Below are positions 32,515 to 41,280 of a stretch of 64,000 nt of DNA, piece by piece (the first letter of the stretch is position 1; the number at the start of each line of letters is the position of its first letter). The DNA comes from an uncultured SAR86 cluster bacterium (lineage in GTDB: Bacteria > Pseudomonadota > Gammaproteobacteria > Magnimaribacterales > D2472), in the NCBI GenBank assembly GCA_902622845.1, contig CACNRI010000002.1, forward strand, positions 1 through 64,000, read 5' to 3'. Below the pieces are notes generated by a model. It was not told the origin of the DNA and searched no databases. It saw only the letters and a list, made by a program, of their open reading frames with translations. A program made the translations under genes and the position numbers.

Positions 32515-33975
32515 ATGGACAAAGTAAAAGCCAAAGCACTCACTTTCGATGATGTACTTCTTGTTCCGTCCTATTGCGACTTTCTTCCAAGCCAAGCATC
32601 TTTAAAGACGTCTCTTACCAAAAATATTGATATTAATTTGCCGTTGTTATCTGCTGCTATGGATACAGTTACAGAATATAGAATGGCAATTGCCCTCGCA
32701 GAAGCAGGAGGTATGGGAATTCTGCACAAAAATTGTTCGATCCAAGAGCAATCAAATGCTGTTAGGAATGTAAAAAAATATGAAAGTGGAGTTGTTCGTG
32801 ATCCAACCACAATAAGCTCTAAACAAACAATCGACCAATTAAAACAACTCACAGGAGAGTTGAATATATCTGGTATGCCTGTGGTTGATGATGGAGTGGT
32901 AAAAGGAATAGTTACCAGTAGAGATTTTAGATATGCAGACAATATGGATGACCTGGTTGAATCGATTATGACACCTCGTGAAAAATTAATTACGGTTCTT
33001 GAAGGTACCTCACAAGAGGTGGTTAAGAAAATGATGTATGAAAACAGAATTGAAAAAGTTCTTGTCTTAGATAAGACAGAAAAGTTAACTGGTTTAGTAA
33101 CAATGAAAGATATTGAAAAGTCTGAAAAGCATCCAAATGCTACTAAGGATGATGCAGGTCAGCTAAGAGTTGGAGCTGCAATAGGAACAGGAGCTGAAAC
33201 TTTTGACAGAGCTAAGTCTTTAGCTGATTCAGGAGTTGATTTGTTTGTTGTTGATAGTGCACATGGTCATACTAAAAGTGTAATAGAGACAGTAAAAATG
33301 ATTAAAAAAGAATTTCCAACAAAAGATGTCATTGCTGGAAATGTTGCTACCCCAGAAGGAGCAGAGGCGTTAATAGAAGCTGGTGCAGATGGCATAAAGA
33401 TTGGAATGGGTCCAGGATCAATATGTACAACAAGAATTATTGCTGGCATTGGAGTTCCACAAATTTCTGCAATATTGACAATTTATGAAAAAGTAAAAGG
33501 AAAGGTGCCGCTAATAGCTGATGGCGGTATGCGCTATTCAGGAGACATAGCCAAAGCAATTGCAGCAGGGGCTGACAGCGTAATGCTTGGAAGTATTTTT
33601 GCTGGAACTGAAGAAGCTCCTGGAGAATTTGAGCTCTATCAAGGAAGAAGCTTCAAGACTTACAGAGGAATGGGGTCCTTGGGAGCAATGTCTAAAAGAG
33701 ATGATAGCAACAGATATTTTCAAGAAGATATTGATGCTGAAAAACTTGTACCTGAAGGCGTTGAGGGTAGGGTTCCTTATAAAGGATGGGCTATCAATGT
33801 TATTAACCAACTTATTGGAGGTCTTAGACAGAGTATGGGCTATGTTGGTTGTAAAAACATTCAAGAAATGAAAGAAAATAGCAGGTTCGTTGAAATTACA
33901 AATGCTGGAATGACTGAAAGCCATGTGCATGATGTTCAAATCACTAAAGAAGCACCAAACTATCAAAGAAGTTAA
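32515..33975 (+). CDS. guaB: IMP dehydrogenase
   Basis: 486 residues from ATG 32515 ([20 protein letters not shown]); a TTG five codons earlier lies in the probable -10 region and is rejected. Oxidises IMP to XMP with NAD, the committed step to GMP. The TIM barrel has [22 protein letters not shown] (catalytic Cys), [15 protein letters not shown] and [10 protein letters not shown]. Two CBS domains (about residues 95-205) are inserted as usual. guaA follows after eight bases. Confidence 0.97.
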   Translation: MDKVKAKALTFDDVLLVPSYCDFLPSQASLKTSLTKNIDINLPLLSAAMDTVTEYRMAIALAEAGGMGILHKNCSIQEQSNAVRNVKKYESGVVRDPTTISSKQTIDQLKQLTGELNISGMPVVDDGVVKGIVTSRDFRYADNMDDLVESIMTPREKLITVLEGTSQEVVKKMMYENRIEKVLVLDKTEKLTGLVTMKDIEKSEKHPNATKDDAGQLRVGAAIGTGAETFDRAKSLADSGVDLFVVDSAHGHTKSVIETVKMIKKEFPTKDVIAGNVATPEGAEALIEAGADGIKIGMGPGSICTTRIIAGIGVPQISAILTIYEKVKGKVPLIADGGMRYSGDIAKAIAAGADSVMLGSIFAGTEEAPGEFELYQGRSFKTYRGMGSLGAMSKRDDSNRYFQEDIDAEKLVPEGVEGRVPYKGWAINVINQLIGGLRQSMGYVGCKNIQEMKENSRFVEITNAGMTESHVHDVQITKEAPNYQRS

Positions 33976-33983
33976 GTTTTAAA

Positions 33984-35561
33984 ATGTCAGTCCAATCAAA
34001 GCTCGACATAAAAAGTAAAAATATTGATACTATTCTCGTTTTAGATTTTGGCTCTCAATATACTCAATTAATTGCAAGAAGAATAAGAGAATCAGATGTC
34101 TATTCTGAAATTCTTCCTTGGGATGTAGATATTAAGAAAATAGAGGATATTAATCCAAAGGGAATAATCTTATCAGGCGGACCAGAATCTGTTACTGACA
34201 TTCATACACCAAGAGCACCAAAGATAGTTTTTGACTTGCAGGTTCCTATTCTTGGTATTTGTTACGGGATGCAGACTTTAGCTGAGCAAATGGGAGGCCA
34301 AGTTACAACTTCTGAAAAAAAAGAATTTGGATTCTCTGTCCTAAATATTGAAGATAACTCAAAACTATTTACCGGATCTTCATCTGAAGCAATTGATGTC
34401 TGGATGAGTCATGGAGATAAAGTAGAAACTTTACCAAACGATTTTAAATTAATTGCTTCCACAGAATCGGCTCCAATAGCTGCAATGGAACATTCTTCAA
34501 AACCTATTTATGCACTTCAGTTCCATCCAGAAGTGACTCATACAAAAGGTGGCAAGCTAATTTTAGATAACTTCATCTTTGAAATTTGCTCATGTAAACC
34601 AGATTGGAAGCTTGATGATCTAATTTCTAGCAGGATTAAAGAAATCAAAGATATAACAAATGGAGAAAAAGTACTACTTGGATTATCTGGAGGAGTTGAT
34701 TCCTCCGTAACAGCTGCACTTTTATCAAAAGCAATAGGAGAAAATCTTGTGTGCGTTTTTGTTGATAACGGACTATTAAGAAAAAATGAAGCAGAGGAGG
34801 TAGTTCAAACATTCAAAAATGAAATGGATCTAAATCTTCTTAAAGTTGATGCACAAAAGATATTTTTAAGACATTTGAAGGGCATAGAAGACCCAGAACA
34901 GAAAAGAAAAATTATCGGTAGAACTTTCATCGATGTTTTTGATGCTGAGGCTGCTAAGCTTGAGAACATAGATTTTTTAGCTCAAGGAACAATTTATCCA
35001 GATGTAATAGAGTCTTCAGAATCTGAATCAAAGGAAGCCAGAGTTATTAAGTCTCATCACAATGTTGGAGGCTTGCCTGAGGAGATGAAGCTCAAGCTTG
35101 TTGAACCTTTGAGAGATCTATTTAAAGATGAAGTCAGGAGATTGGGTTCCCAACTTGATTTGCCTGAGATAATTTTAAACAGACATCCATTTCCAGGCCC
35201 TGGTTTAGGCGTGAGGATTCTCGGAGAAGTAAATGAAAAGAAGATAAAGATTCTTCAAGAAGCGGATTCCATTTTTATAGAAGAGCTTAGAGAAGCTGAT
35301 TTGTATGACTCAGTCAGCCAAGCATTCGCAGTATTTTTACCAATTAAATCTGTTGGAGTGGTTGGTGATGAGAGAAGATACTCCGAAGTGATTGCTTTAA
35401 GGGCTGTAGAGACAGTTGATTTCATGACGGCAAACTGGGCTTATCTTCCTCACGAATTTTTAGATAAAGTTTCAAGACGGATCGTAAACGAAATAGAGGA
35501 TGTAAGTAGGGTCGTTTATGATATTTCTGGAAAACCACCAGCAACTATTGAGTGGGAATAA
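33984..35561 (+). CDS. guaA: GMP synthase (glutamine-hydrolysing)
   Basis: 525 residues. The amidotransferase domain has [32 protein letters not shown] (catalytic Cys) and [11 protein letters not shown] (His-Glu). The ATP-pyrophosphatase domain begins at [17 protein letters not shown], and the C-terminal dimerisation domain ends PPATIEWE. It aminates XMP to GMP. Part of the guaB-guaA unit. Confidence 0.98.
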   Translation: MSVQSKLDIKSKNIDTILVLDFGSQYTQLIARRIRESDVYSEILPWDVDIKKIEDINPKGIILSGGPESVTDIHTPRAPKIVFDLQVPILGICYGMQTLAEQMGGQVTTSEKKEFGFSVLNIEDNSKLFTGSSSEAIDVWMSHGDKVETLPNDFKLIASTESAPIAAMEHSSKPIYALQFHPEVTHTKGGKLILDNFIFEICSCKPDWKLDDLISSRIKEIKDITNGEKVLLGLSGGVDSSVTAALLSKAIGENLVCVFVDNGLLRKNEAEEVVQTFKNEMDLNLLKVDAQKIFLRHLKGIEDPEQKRKIIGRTFIDVFDAEAAKLENIDFLAQGTIYPDVIESSESESKEARVIKSHHNVGGLPEEMKLKLVEPLRDLFKDEVRRLGSQLDLPEIILNRHPFPGPGLGVRILGEVNEKKIKILQEADSIFIEELREADLYDSVSQAFAVFLPIKSVGVVGDERRYSEVIALRAVETVDFMTANWAYLPHEFLDKVSRRIVNEIEDVSRVVYDISGKPPATIEWE

Positions 35562-35617
35562 AAATATCATCTTAGTTATTTTAAACATCAGCTTATTAAT
35601 ATAAAGTAGATTAGTCG

Positions 35618-35623
35618 AGGAGG
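35618..35623 (+). promoter_or_regulatory. Shine-Dalgarno deciding the guaC TTG start
   Basis: AGGAGG, a full anti-16S match, lies eight bases before TTG 35632. It supports the TTG start; no in-frame ATG exists near the beginning of the conserved protein. Confidence 0.75.
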
Positions 35624-35631
35624 ACTTACTT

Positions 35632-36624
35632 TTGTTAATTAATGAAGATATAAAACTTGATTATTCAGATGTTTTAATTAGACCAAAGAGGTCTACGATG
35701 AGCTCCAGAGGAGAGGTAAGGCTTCAAAGAACACATCGCTTCCTTTGGAGTAAGAAAAAGTGGACTGGAATTCCAATCATGTCTGCAAATATGGACACAG
35801 TTGGAACACCATCAATGCATAAAGTTCTATCAAAACATAAACTCATAACCTGTCCGGCAAAGCATCACCTTAAAAAAAATTCTAATGAATTTAAGACAGG
35901 CCAACCAAATATATGTTGGTTTGGTGGCATAGATGACATATCAAAATTATCAAAAGCTAACTCAGGCTTTATCGGTCTTGATGTCGCAAACGGATATACC
36001 ATTAAATTTGTAGATTCCGTAAAAAAGCTTAGAGATAAATGTCCCAACGCTACTATTGCTGCAGGAAATGTAGTTACAGCAGATATGACACAGGAATTGA
36101 TCTTAGCAGGAGCAGACATAGTTAAAGTTGGTATTGGACCTGGTTCGGTTTGCACAACAAGAATTAAGACTGGTATAGGTTATCCGCAACTAAGTGCGGT
36201 TATTGAATGCGCGGATGCTGCCCACGGACTAAATGCACATATTATTGCTGATGGTGGATGTACGAGCTCTGGCGATATTGTAAAAGCTTTTGCTGGAGGT
36301 GCAGATTTTGTAATGATTGGCGGAATGTTAGCAGGACATGATGAATGCGATGGTGAAGCTGAAGATGGTGTTATGAAGTTTTATGGAATGGCATCTGAAT
36401 CAGCAATGACTAGACACAGTAATCATAATGATTATAGGGGAACAGAGGGGAAAACAGTTGAAGTTGAATACAGAGGTAAAGCGGACGATACAATAAAAGA
36501 TATTTTGAGCGGTATTCGATCAGCATGCACTTATGTTGGAGCAAATAAATTAAAAGATCTTTCAAAATGTACAACCTTTGTTAGAGTCAACAATACTCAC
36601 AATACAATTTTTGGGAACGAATAA
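35632..36624 (+). CDS. guaC: GMP reductase
   Basis: 330 residues starting at TTG 35632. Belongs to the IMPDH/GMPR barrel family without CBS domains: [51 protein letters not shown] (catalytic Cys) and [32 protein letters not shown] reductase returns GMP to IMP with NADPH, the opposite direction to guaB-gua[10 protein letters not shown] and [15 protein letters not shown] separate it clearly from IMPDH. It follows guaA by 70 bases and may have its own promoter. Confidence 0.95.
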   Translation: MLINEDIKLDYSDVLIRPKRSTMSSRGEVRLQRTHRFLWSKKKWTGIPIMSANMDTVGTPSMHKVLSKHKLITCPAKHHLKKNSNEFKTGQPNICWFGGIDDISKLSKANSGFIGLDVANGYTIKFVDSVKKLRDKCPNATIAAGNVVTADMTQELILAGADIVKVGIGPGSVCTTRIKTGIGYPQLSAVIECADAAHGLNAHIIADGGCTSSGDIVKAFAGGADFVMIGGMLAGHDECDGEAEDGVMKFYGMASESAMTRHSNHNDYRGTEGKTVEVEYRGKADDTIKDILSGIRSACTYVGANKLKDLSKCTTFVRVNNTHNTIFGNE

Positions 36625-36631
36625 AATCTAA

Positions 36632-37663
36632 ATGAAAATTTTATTTATAGTCGTTATTTCGATTATCCTTTTAATTACCATTTTTTCTTTTCATATCACT
36701 AGAGATGGAAAAATAGTTACTCCAGTGGGAGAGGGAACTATTACTCTTGATTCTGGTACTTACGAAAACTTTCCTTTGCCAGATTATGCAGCAAAGATGG
36801 TTTCAGTTGATTATAAAAGCTATTTTATTGAAGTAGAGCCTGGCATTAAAGTGCACATTCTTGAGGTTGGTCAAGGACTTCCAGTATTTTTAATGCATGG
36901 GAATCCAACCTCAGGTTTTCTATATAGAAAAATAGCAGATAAGCTACCACTTGAAAAAGTTAGAGTAATTATGCCAACCACAATTGGTTTAGGCTTTTCA
37001 TCAAAGATTCCTGCAAGTCAACATACTTTGGATAATCATATTCGATGGATTAATAAGGTTTTAAATGAGCTAGAACTGAATGAGGTTATATATTCTGGTC
37101 AGGACTGGGGAGGTCCAATTGGAATGGGGGCACTATCCCTGTCACCTGACCTCATAAAAGGGGCTGTATTAATGAATACAGTCTTTAATGCACCAAAAGA
37201 GAAAGTAGATTTAACTTCTATGCATGCAAGAGTGAAGACTCCCATTATTGGTGAACTGTTTGTTGAGATTCTTTTTAATCCCTTTGAGCAATTAGCAAGG
37301 GTTCAGGGAGATCCTAGTTCTTGGTCTGATGAAGTTATAAAAATATATGCAAAACCAGTATTTGATAGTGGTAACTCTAAAGTAACCTTATCTATGATGA
37401 GAATGGTACCTGATGGTCCAGATCATAGAGATGCCGCCGCTATGAGAAAAATAGAAGAATATGTGAAGACTTTACAAATCCCAGCTGAGATTGTGTGGGG
37501 TATGAAAGATCCTATTCTTGGAAAGGGACTTTCTGCAATGGAGGACAATTTTCCAGATGCTCTAGTTACTAAGACCCAAGCGGGACACTTTCTTCAAGAG
37601 GAGACTGCTGATGAAATTGCAAATGCTTTAATAAGAGTGATAGATAAAGTTGAAAGAAGATAG
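36632..37663 (+). CDS. Alpha/beta hydrolase, haloalkane dehalogenase/epoxide hydrolase-like
   Basis: 343 residues. An N-terminal membrane helix (ILFIVVISIILLITIFSF) suggests membrane anchoring or export. The core has FLMHGNPTSGFLYR (oxyanion HGNPTS), YSGQDWGGPIG with the nucleophile Asp of GQDWGG, WGMKDPILG with the probable acid, and TQAGHFLQEE with the catalytic His. An Asp nucleophile is characteristic of haloalkane dehalogenases and epoxide hydrolases rather than esterases. The true substrate is unknown. It overlaps the following transporter gene by 14 bases. Confidence 0.85.
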   Translation: MKILFIVVISIILLITIFSFHITRDGKIVTPVGEGTITLDSGTYENFPLPDYAAKMVSVDYKSYFIEVEPGIKVHILEVGQGLPVFLMHGNPTSGFLYRKIADKLPLEKVRVIMPTTIGLGFSSKIPASQHTLDNHIRWINKVLNELELNEVIYSGQDWGGPIGMGALSLSPDLIKGAVLMNTVFNAPKEKVDLTSMHARVKTPIIGELFVEILFNPFEQLARVQGDPSSWSDEVIKIYAKPVFDSGNSKVTLSMMRMVPDGPDHRDAAAMRKIEEYVKTLQIPAEIVWGMKDPILGKGLSAMEDNFPDALVTKTQAGHFLQEETADEIANALIRVIDKVERR

Positions 37664-39002
37664 TTCTGCAAATAAAGCACCTCGAACAGTTATCGATAGA
37701 TTAAGATTTATTGGACCAAGCGCAATCGTTACTGGAAGTGTTGTTGGGAGTGGTTCAATAGTTATGACTCCACTCTTAGGAGCAGCAGCCGGGTTTACTC
37801 TTTTATGGTGGTTACTTTTAAGCATATGGACCAAGCCAATTATTCAAGCTGAAATTAGCAGGTATGTTGTAGTTACTAAAAAAACTTTTCTTGAAGCTTT
37901 TGCAGAAATTCCAGGTCCAAAAACAAATATAAATGGGAAAACAACTTCCTGGTTAGTATGGTTTATGTTTCTGGGAGTGTTGCCTGCAATTATTGGTATG
38001 GGTGGATTAGTTGGAGCAGTTGCAGAGGCTGGAACAAATTTACTCCCCTCTATAAATATTGAGATATGGGTTGTTCTATCATGCTTAATTACTTGGCTAA
38101 TATTAATTAGAGGCTCCTACTCGATCCTTGAAAATATTCTTCTTGGGATGGTTTTAGTATTTTCTCTGATTACTTTAATTATTGTTTTTTCTATGCAGTC
38201 AACTAGTTATGAGCTCAACACTGCTCAAGTTTTTTCAGGTTTAAATTTCTCTCTTCCTTTTGAATATTTACCATTAGCTTTGGCAGTTTTCGGTTTCACA
38301 GGAATAAGTTACGGAGAAATAATGGCTTATACCTATTGGTGTCTTGAGAAAGGTTATGCTCAGGGAGATTCTGGGGATATACAAGAGACTAAAAATTGGA
38401 TTCGAACAATGCAAACTGATGTTTGGGTAACTATCTTTTTCATTACTATTGGAACACTTCCTTTTTTCTTTCTTGGCGCAGGAGTATTAAATACTTTGCC
38501 ACAACTACAAGAATCTTTAGCAACACAATCATTTTGGGATGTTGATATAATCGGTGCGCTTCAAAATATGTTTTCTCTAGTTTTAGGGGGCTGGGCAAAA
38601 TGGCTTTTTATAGTTCTTGCATTTTTCATCCTTTACTCCACCCTTTTGTCAGGAACAGCTGCATTTACGAGAACAATTTCTGATTATCTAATCTCAATGG
38701 GATTTGTTTATGAAAAAGAAAACACTAGAAAGATATTAATAAAACTCATTGCCTTTTTAGTGCCATTTTTTTCCGGAGTTTTCTATTTTTTGTTACCAAA
38801 TCCGATAACTCTTTTATTAATAGCTGGAATTTGGGCTGCAATGGGGTTACCCATAGTGAATATAGGAGCAATTTACCTTTCAAATAAGCTTCAAAAAGAA
38901 CTACAGCCAAGTTTATTTATAAAATTAATTCTTTGGCTAAGCTTATTATTTCAACTCTCAATTGCTGCCTTAATCGTAATTGATATAAGCGCTAATTTTT
39001 AA
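37650..39002 (+). CDS. Nramp-related transporter lacking canonical metal motifs
   Basis: 450 residues, about eleven membrane segments, TTG start overlapping the hydrolase gene. The N-terminal LRFIGPSAIVTGSVVGSGSI followed by GFTLLWWLLLSIWTKPIIQAEISRY follows Nramp/MntH helix 1-2 layout. However, the DPGN metal-binding motif of helix 1 is replaced by VGSG, and the helix 6 MPH motif is replaced near FGFTGISYGEIMAYTYW. Related DPGN-less groups transport Mg2+ or other substrates, so manganese or iron uptake should not be assumed. Co-transcription with the hydrolase suggests, but does not prove, a shared substrate. Confidence 0.75.
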   Translation: MKEDSSANKAPRTVIDRLRFIGPSAIVTGSVVGSGSIVMTPLLGAAAGFTLLWWLLLSIWTKPIIQAEISRYVVVTKKTFLEAFAEIPGPKTNINGKTTSWLVWFMFLGVLPAIIGMGGLVGAVAEAGTNLLPSINIEIWVVLSCLITWLILIRGSYSILENILLGMVLVFSLITLIIVFSMQSTSYELNTAQVFSGLNFSLPFEYLPLALAVFGFTGISYGEIMAYTYWCLEKGYAQGDSGDIQETKNWIRTMQTDVWVTIFFITIGTLPFFFLGAGVLNTLPQLQESLATQSFWDVDIIGALQNMFSLVLGGWAKWLFIVLAFFILYSTLLSGTAAFTRTISDYLISMGFVYEKENTRKILIKLIAFLVPFFSGVFYFLLPNPITLLLIAGIWAAMGLPIVNIGAIYLSNKLQKELQPSLFIKLILWLSLLFQLSIAALIVIDISANF

Positions 39003-39038
39003 GATATTTGATAAAATAGTATTTTAAAAGAGAAAAAA

Positions 39039-39581
39039 ATGAGTGATAAATTAGATTTAAAAAAACATATTCGAGATGTAGAAGATTTCCCAATTCCAGG
39101 GATAAAGTTTAGGGACATAACCAGCTTAATTGAAACACCTGAACCATTTAGAAAAACCTGTAAAGAATTAACTAAGATGACAGAAGGCTTCAATGCAGAT
39201 TTAATTGTGAGTATTGAAAGTAGGGGATTTATCTTTGCTGGTTCCGTTTCAACCGACCTATTACTTCCATTTGTTTTAGCAAGAAAACCAGGCAAGTTAC
39301 CCAATGAAACATATGTAAAGAGTTTTGATCTTGAATATGGAAGCACTTCGATAGAAATTCAGAAAAATACAAATATCGAAAAAGGACAGCGTGTCGTGAT
39401 TATTGATGATTTAGTTGCTACTGGCGGAACTGCAATAGCATGTGCAGAACTTCTTACTGAAAATTTCAATGTTCAGAAATCGGATATATTAATTTTATGT
39501 ATTATTGATCTGCCAGAACTTGGTGGTAGTAATTTAATTAAAGAACAAGGATATAATATTGAGACTTTAGTTTCCTACTAA
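39039..39581 (+). CDS. apt: Adenine phosphoribosyltransferase
   Basis: 180 residues. FPIPGIKFRDITSLIE and KLPNETYVKSFDLEYGS are typical of Apt, and VVIIDDLVATGGTAIACAEL is the PRPP-binding loop. Salvages adenine to AMP. An AGAGA site precedes the ATG. It ends one base before the convergent csoR gene, and fits with the nearby guaBAC genes as purine metabolism. Confidence 0.96.
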   Translation: MSDKLDLKKHIRDVEDFPIPGIKFRDITSLIETPEPFRKTCKELTKMTEGFNADLIVSIESRGFIFAGSVSTDLLLPFVLARKPGKLPNETYVKSFDLEYGSTSIEIQKNTNIEKGQRVVIIDDLVATGGTAIACAELLTENFNVQKSDILILCIIDLPELGGSNLIKEQGYNIETLVSY

Positions 39582-39582
39582 A

Positions 39583-39843
39583 TTATCTTTTTAAAACTTT
39601 TAAAAGCTCGTTAACTTTTTTTTCATAGTCTTTTGATCCTTCAAGAGAGCTTTTTAAGCATGCACTTAAATGGGCCTCAAGGATTTTTCTTTCAACAGAT
39701 GAAATTGAATTTTTTACTGCCTTCACTTGGTTCAATATATCAATGCAATACTTTTCACTTTCTACCATTTTAATGATGCCGCTGACTTGTCCCTCTATTC
39801 TTTTCAGGCTTGCGATATGTCTCTTATGATTAGGATGACTCAT
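39583..39843 (-). CDS. csoR: CsoR-family copper-sensing repressor
   Basis: 86 residues, all-helical. RHIASLKRIEGQVSGIIKMVE is the family signature. Cys33, His58 and Cys62 occupy the x-C-H-C positions that define Cu(I)-binding CsoR, as opposed to the H-C-H-H set of Ni/Co-sensing RcnR. In the absence of Cu(I) it would bind G-tract palindromes; such a site lies at 41216-41238 over the promoter of its own operon. It is the last gene of a four-gene minus-strand operon and overlaps the MerT-like stop by one base. Confidence 0.92.
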   Translation of the reverse strand: MSHPNHKRHIASLKRIEGQVSGIIKMVESEKYCIDILNQVKAVKNSISSVERKILEAHLSACLKSSLEGSKDYEKKVNELLKVLKR

Positions 39844-40208
39844 TAGATAAATCTAGGAATAACATAAGTGAAGATAGTTGCGAATAAAAATAAGACAGCT
39901 GAAAAATAATAGATATAGCGTGATCTCTTTCTAGATTCTGCACACAACCTTCCCAGCTCAGGATCAGCCGGACAGGGCATATTATAGGTTTTATAATTAA
40001 CATATCCTGCAAATGCCAACATTATTAGTGCAAATGAGGTTATCCATATTTTGTATTGCGATAAAACTATTAAGAATGGAAAGATAGTTATAATGCTAGC
40101 AAATGTTGCGCCAGCCCCAAGCAGAACAAAAATTGATGGAAGAGCACAGCATATTAATGTAGACGATGATGCAAAAAGCGATAAAAAATTTGCTGACTTG
40201 TCATCCAT
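39843..40208 (-). CDS. MerT-like metal transport membrane protein
   Basis: 121 residues with three predicted membrane helices. STLICCALPSIFVLLGAGATF in helix 1 carries the adjacent Cys pair that receives metal in MerT, and a cytosolic or periplasmic loop holds two further Cys (MPCPADPELGRLC). MerT moves Hg(II) from MerP inward. Here the control gene is CsoR, not MerR, and no mercuric reductase is present, so copper is a more likely substrate. Direction of transport is not readable. Confidence 0.7.
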   Translation of the reverse strand: MDDKSANFLSLFASSSTLICCALPSIFVLLGAGATFASIITIFPFLIVLSQYKIWITSFALIMLAFAGYVNYKTYNMPCPADPELGRLCAESRKRSRYIYYFSAVLFLFATIFTYVIPRFI

Positions 40209-40216
40209 TTAATATT

Positions 40217-40618
40217 TTAGATTTTCAAGACCTTCATTGCGGTAGCATTTTGACCATTCATGACTATTTTTGCTTTTATTTCCTCAAAATCAATTTTTCT
40301 TTCCATTTCATAAGCAATTAAAACTTTTCCTTTATTTAAATCAACATCAATCTTTTTTACAGTTTTATCTTTGATGAAAGTCTTTTCAATCCCTCTTGCA
40401 CAAAAGTCACAGACCATACCCTTAACACTCACAACAGCTACCTGAGAATCAGTTAATCCATTGAGAAATTTCTTATATCTATCTGGATCCACCTCAAGAT
40501 TTTCACCATCAACAAGCTTTTGATGTAAATGACCGTCATGATTATGCATCCCATCATCAGTAGATGCCGCTAAAAAAAATGCTGGGACTAAAGAAAATAA
40601 TAATAATTCACGTTTCAT
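40217..40618 (-). CDS. Periplasmic heavy-metal-associated (MerP/CopZ-like) protein
   Basis: 133 residues. A signal peptide (LLLFSLVPAFFLAAS) is followed by a His-rich stretch MHNHDGHLH and a C-terminal HMA domain: VVSVKGMVCDFCARGIEKTF with the metal-binding CxxC Cys70 and Cys73, then KIDVDLNKGKVLIAYE. It should bind Cu(I) or another soft metal in the periplasm and pass it to the MerT-like protein encoded just downstream. Confidence 0.88.
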   Translation of the reverse strand: MKRELLLFSLVPAFFLAASTDDGMHNHDGHLHQKLVDGENLEVDPDRYKKFLNGLTDSQVAVVSVKGMVCDFCARGIEKTFIKDKTVKKIDVDLNKGKVLIAYEMERKIDFEEIKAKIVMNGQNATAMKVLKI

Positions 40619-40626
40619 AGCTTCTC

Positions 40627-41226
40627 CTAAAATCTATACATGATATGAGTATCCCACTCAGTTTTGTCATTATAACCAAACTCAATGAGAAAGTTTCCTT
40701 TAAAAAATTTTAAAACTGGATAAGTTGAATTGCCTCCCAGAAGAGAATTTTTTTTACTTTTAAGCATAACCCATGTATGCAAATCACCGTACTCTCCCAA
40801 ATATGGTGCAAATCCAACTTGAATATATTGATCAGAGTAGTCCTTGATATTATTTTGAACACTCTTATATCCAAATCCAGTAAACCATCTTCTTGTTTCC
40901 CAATCTCCATGCATACCAATAAAATTTTCTGAAAGTTGATCAGGGTTGATGCCTGACTGAAAATAGAGATTCCTTTGGGAAATGTCAGTATTTTTTCTAT
41001 TTAATAAATAAGTGAATCTTAAATAAGAAAAATCTTTTTCAAAATATTTATTACTGATAGCCTCGATGCCAATTGAATATTTGTAAGTTGGCGAATAATG
41101 ATAATAGAGCGATTCTTTAATATTGTCTGAAAACGCCATCAAAGTAGAGCCACTTGAATACGATATCGGCCTAGCCTCCAGACCAAACGAGATAAATAGC
41201 ACTAAAAAGATCTTAAATATACCCAT
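40627..41226 (-). CDS. Outer-membrane beta-barrel-like protein of the metal operon
   Basis: 199 residues. Signal peptide MGIFKIFLVLFISFGLEA, then alternating aromatic strands (SLYYHYSPTYKYSIGIEAI, FSYLRFTYLLNRK, YIQVGFAPYLGEYGDLHTWV) ending HIMYRF, the C-terminal aromatic residue of outer-membrane barrels. I do not recognise the family. It is first in the CsoR-controlled operon, so a role in metal passage or sensing at the outer membrane is inferred. The ATG lies inside the operator and nine bases after a TATAAT, so the mRNA is probably leaderless. Confidence 0.65.
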   Translation of the reverse strand: MGIFKIFLVLFISFGLEARPISYSSGSTLMAFSDNIKESLYYHYSPTYKYSIGIEAISNKYFEKDFSYLRFTYLLNRKNTDISQRNLYFQSGINPDQLSENFIGMHGDWETRRWFTGFGYKSVQNNIKDYSDQYIQVGFAPYLGEYGDLHTWVMLKSKKNSLLGGNSTYPVLKFFKGNFLIEFGYNDKTEWDTHIMYRF

Positions 41227-41238
41227 GGGGGGTATATT
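41216..41238. promoter_or_regulatory. CsoR-type operator
   Basis: A perfect nine-base inverted repeat AATATACCC (41216-41224) and GGGTATATT (41230-41238) around ATGGG. It contains the TACCC/GGGTA arms with a G-tract, the known layout of CsoR sites. It covers the start codon of the barrel gene and touches the -10, ideal for repression by the CsoR encoded at the end of the same operon. It may also affect the divergent PepSY gene. Confidence 0.75.
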
Positions 41239-41241
41239 ATA
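41236..41241 (-). promoter_or_regulatory. -10 element of the metal operon
   Basis: TATAAT on the minus strand, nine bases upstream of ATG 41226 and overlapping the operator arm. A TTGTAT lies further upstream with 19-base spacing. Confidence 0.5.
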
Positions 41242-41280
41242 ATATAAACTTTTATTTTAAATACAATTTGAATTAAAGTG

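Noticed and set aside
33538-33966. 142-codon minus-strand frame inside guaB
   Set aside because: guaB is complete and conserved on the plus strand; the antisense frame shows no family features.
35562-35631. Intrinsic terminator between guaA and guaC
   Set aside because: No GC-containing stem with a T-tract was found, only AT-rich sequence and the guaC ribosome site.
39843-40618. A mercury resistance (mer) operon
   Set aside because: MerT- and MerP-like proteins are present but the regulator is CsoR and there is no MerR or MerA; calling it mer would be unsupported.
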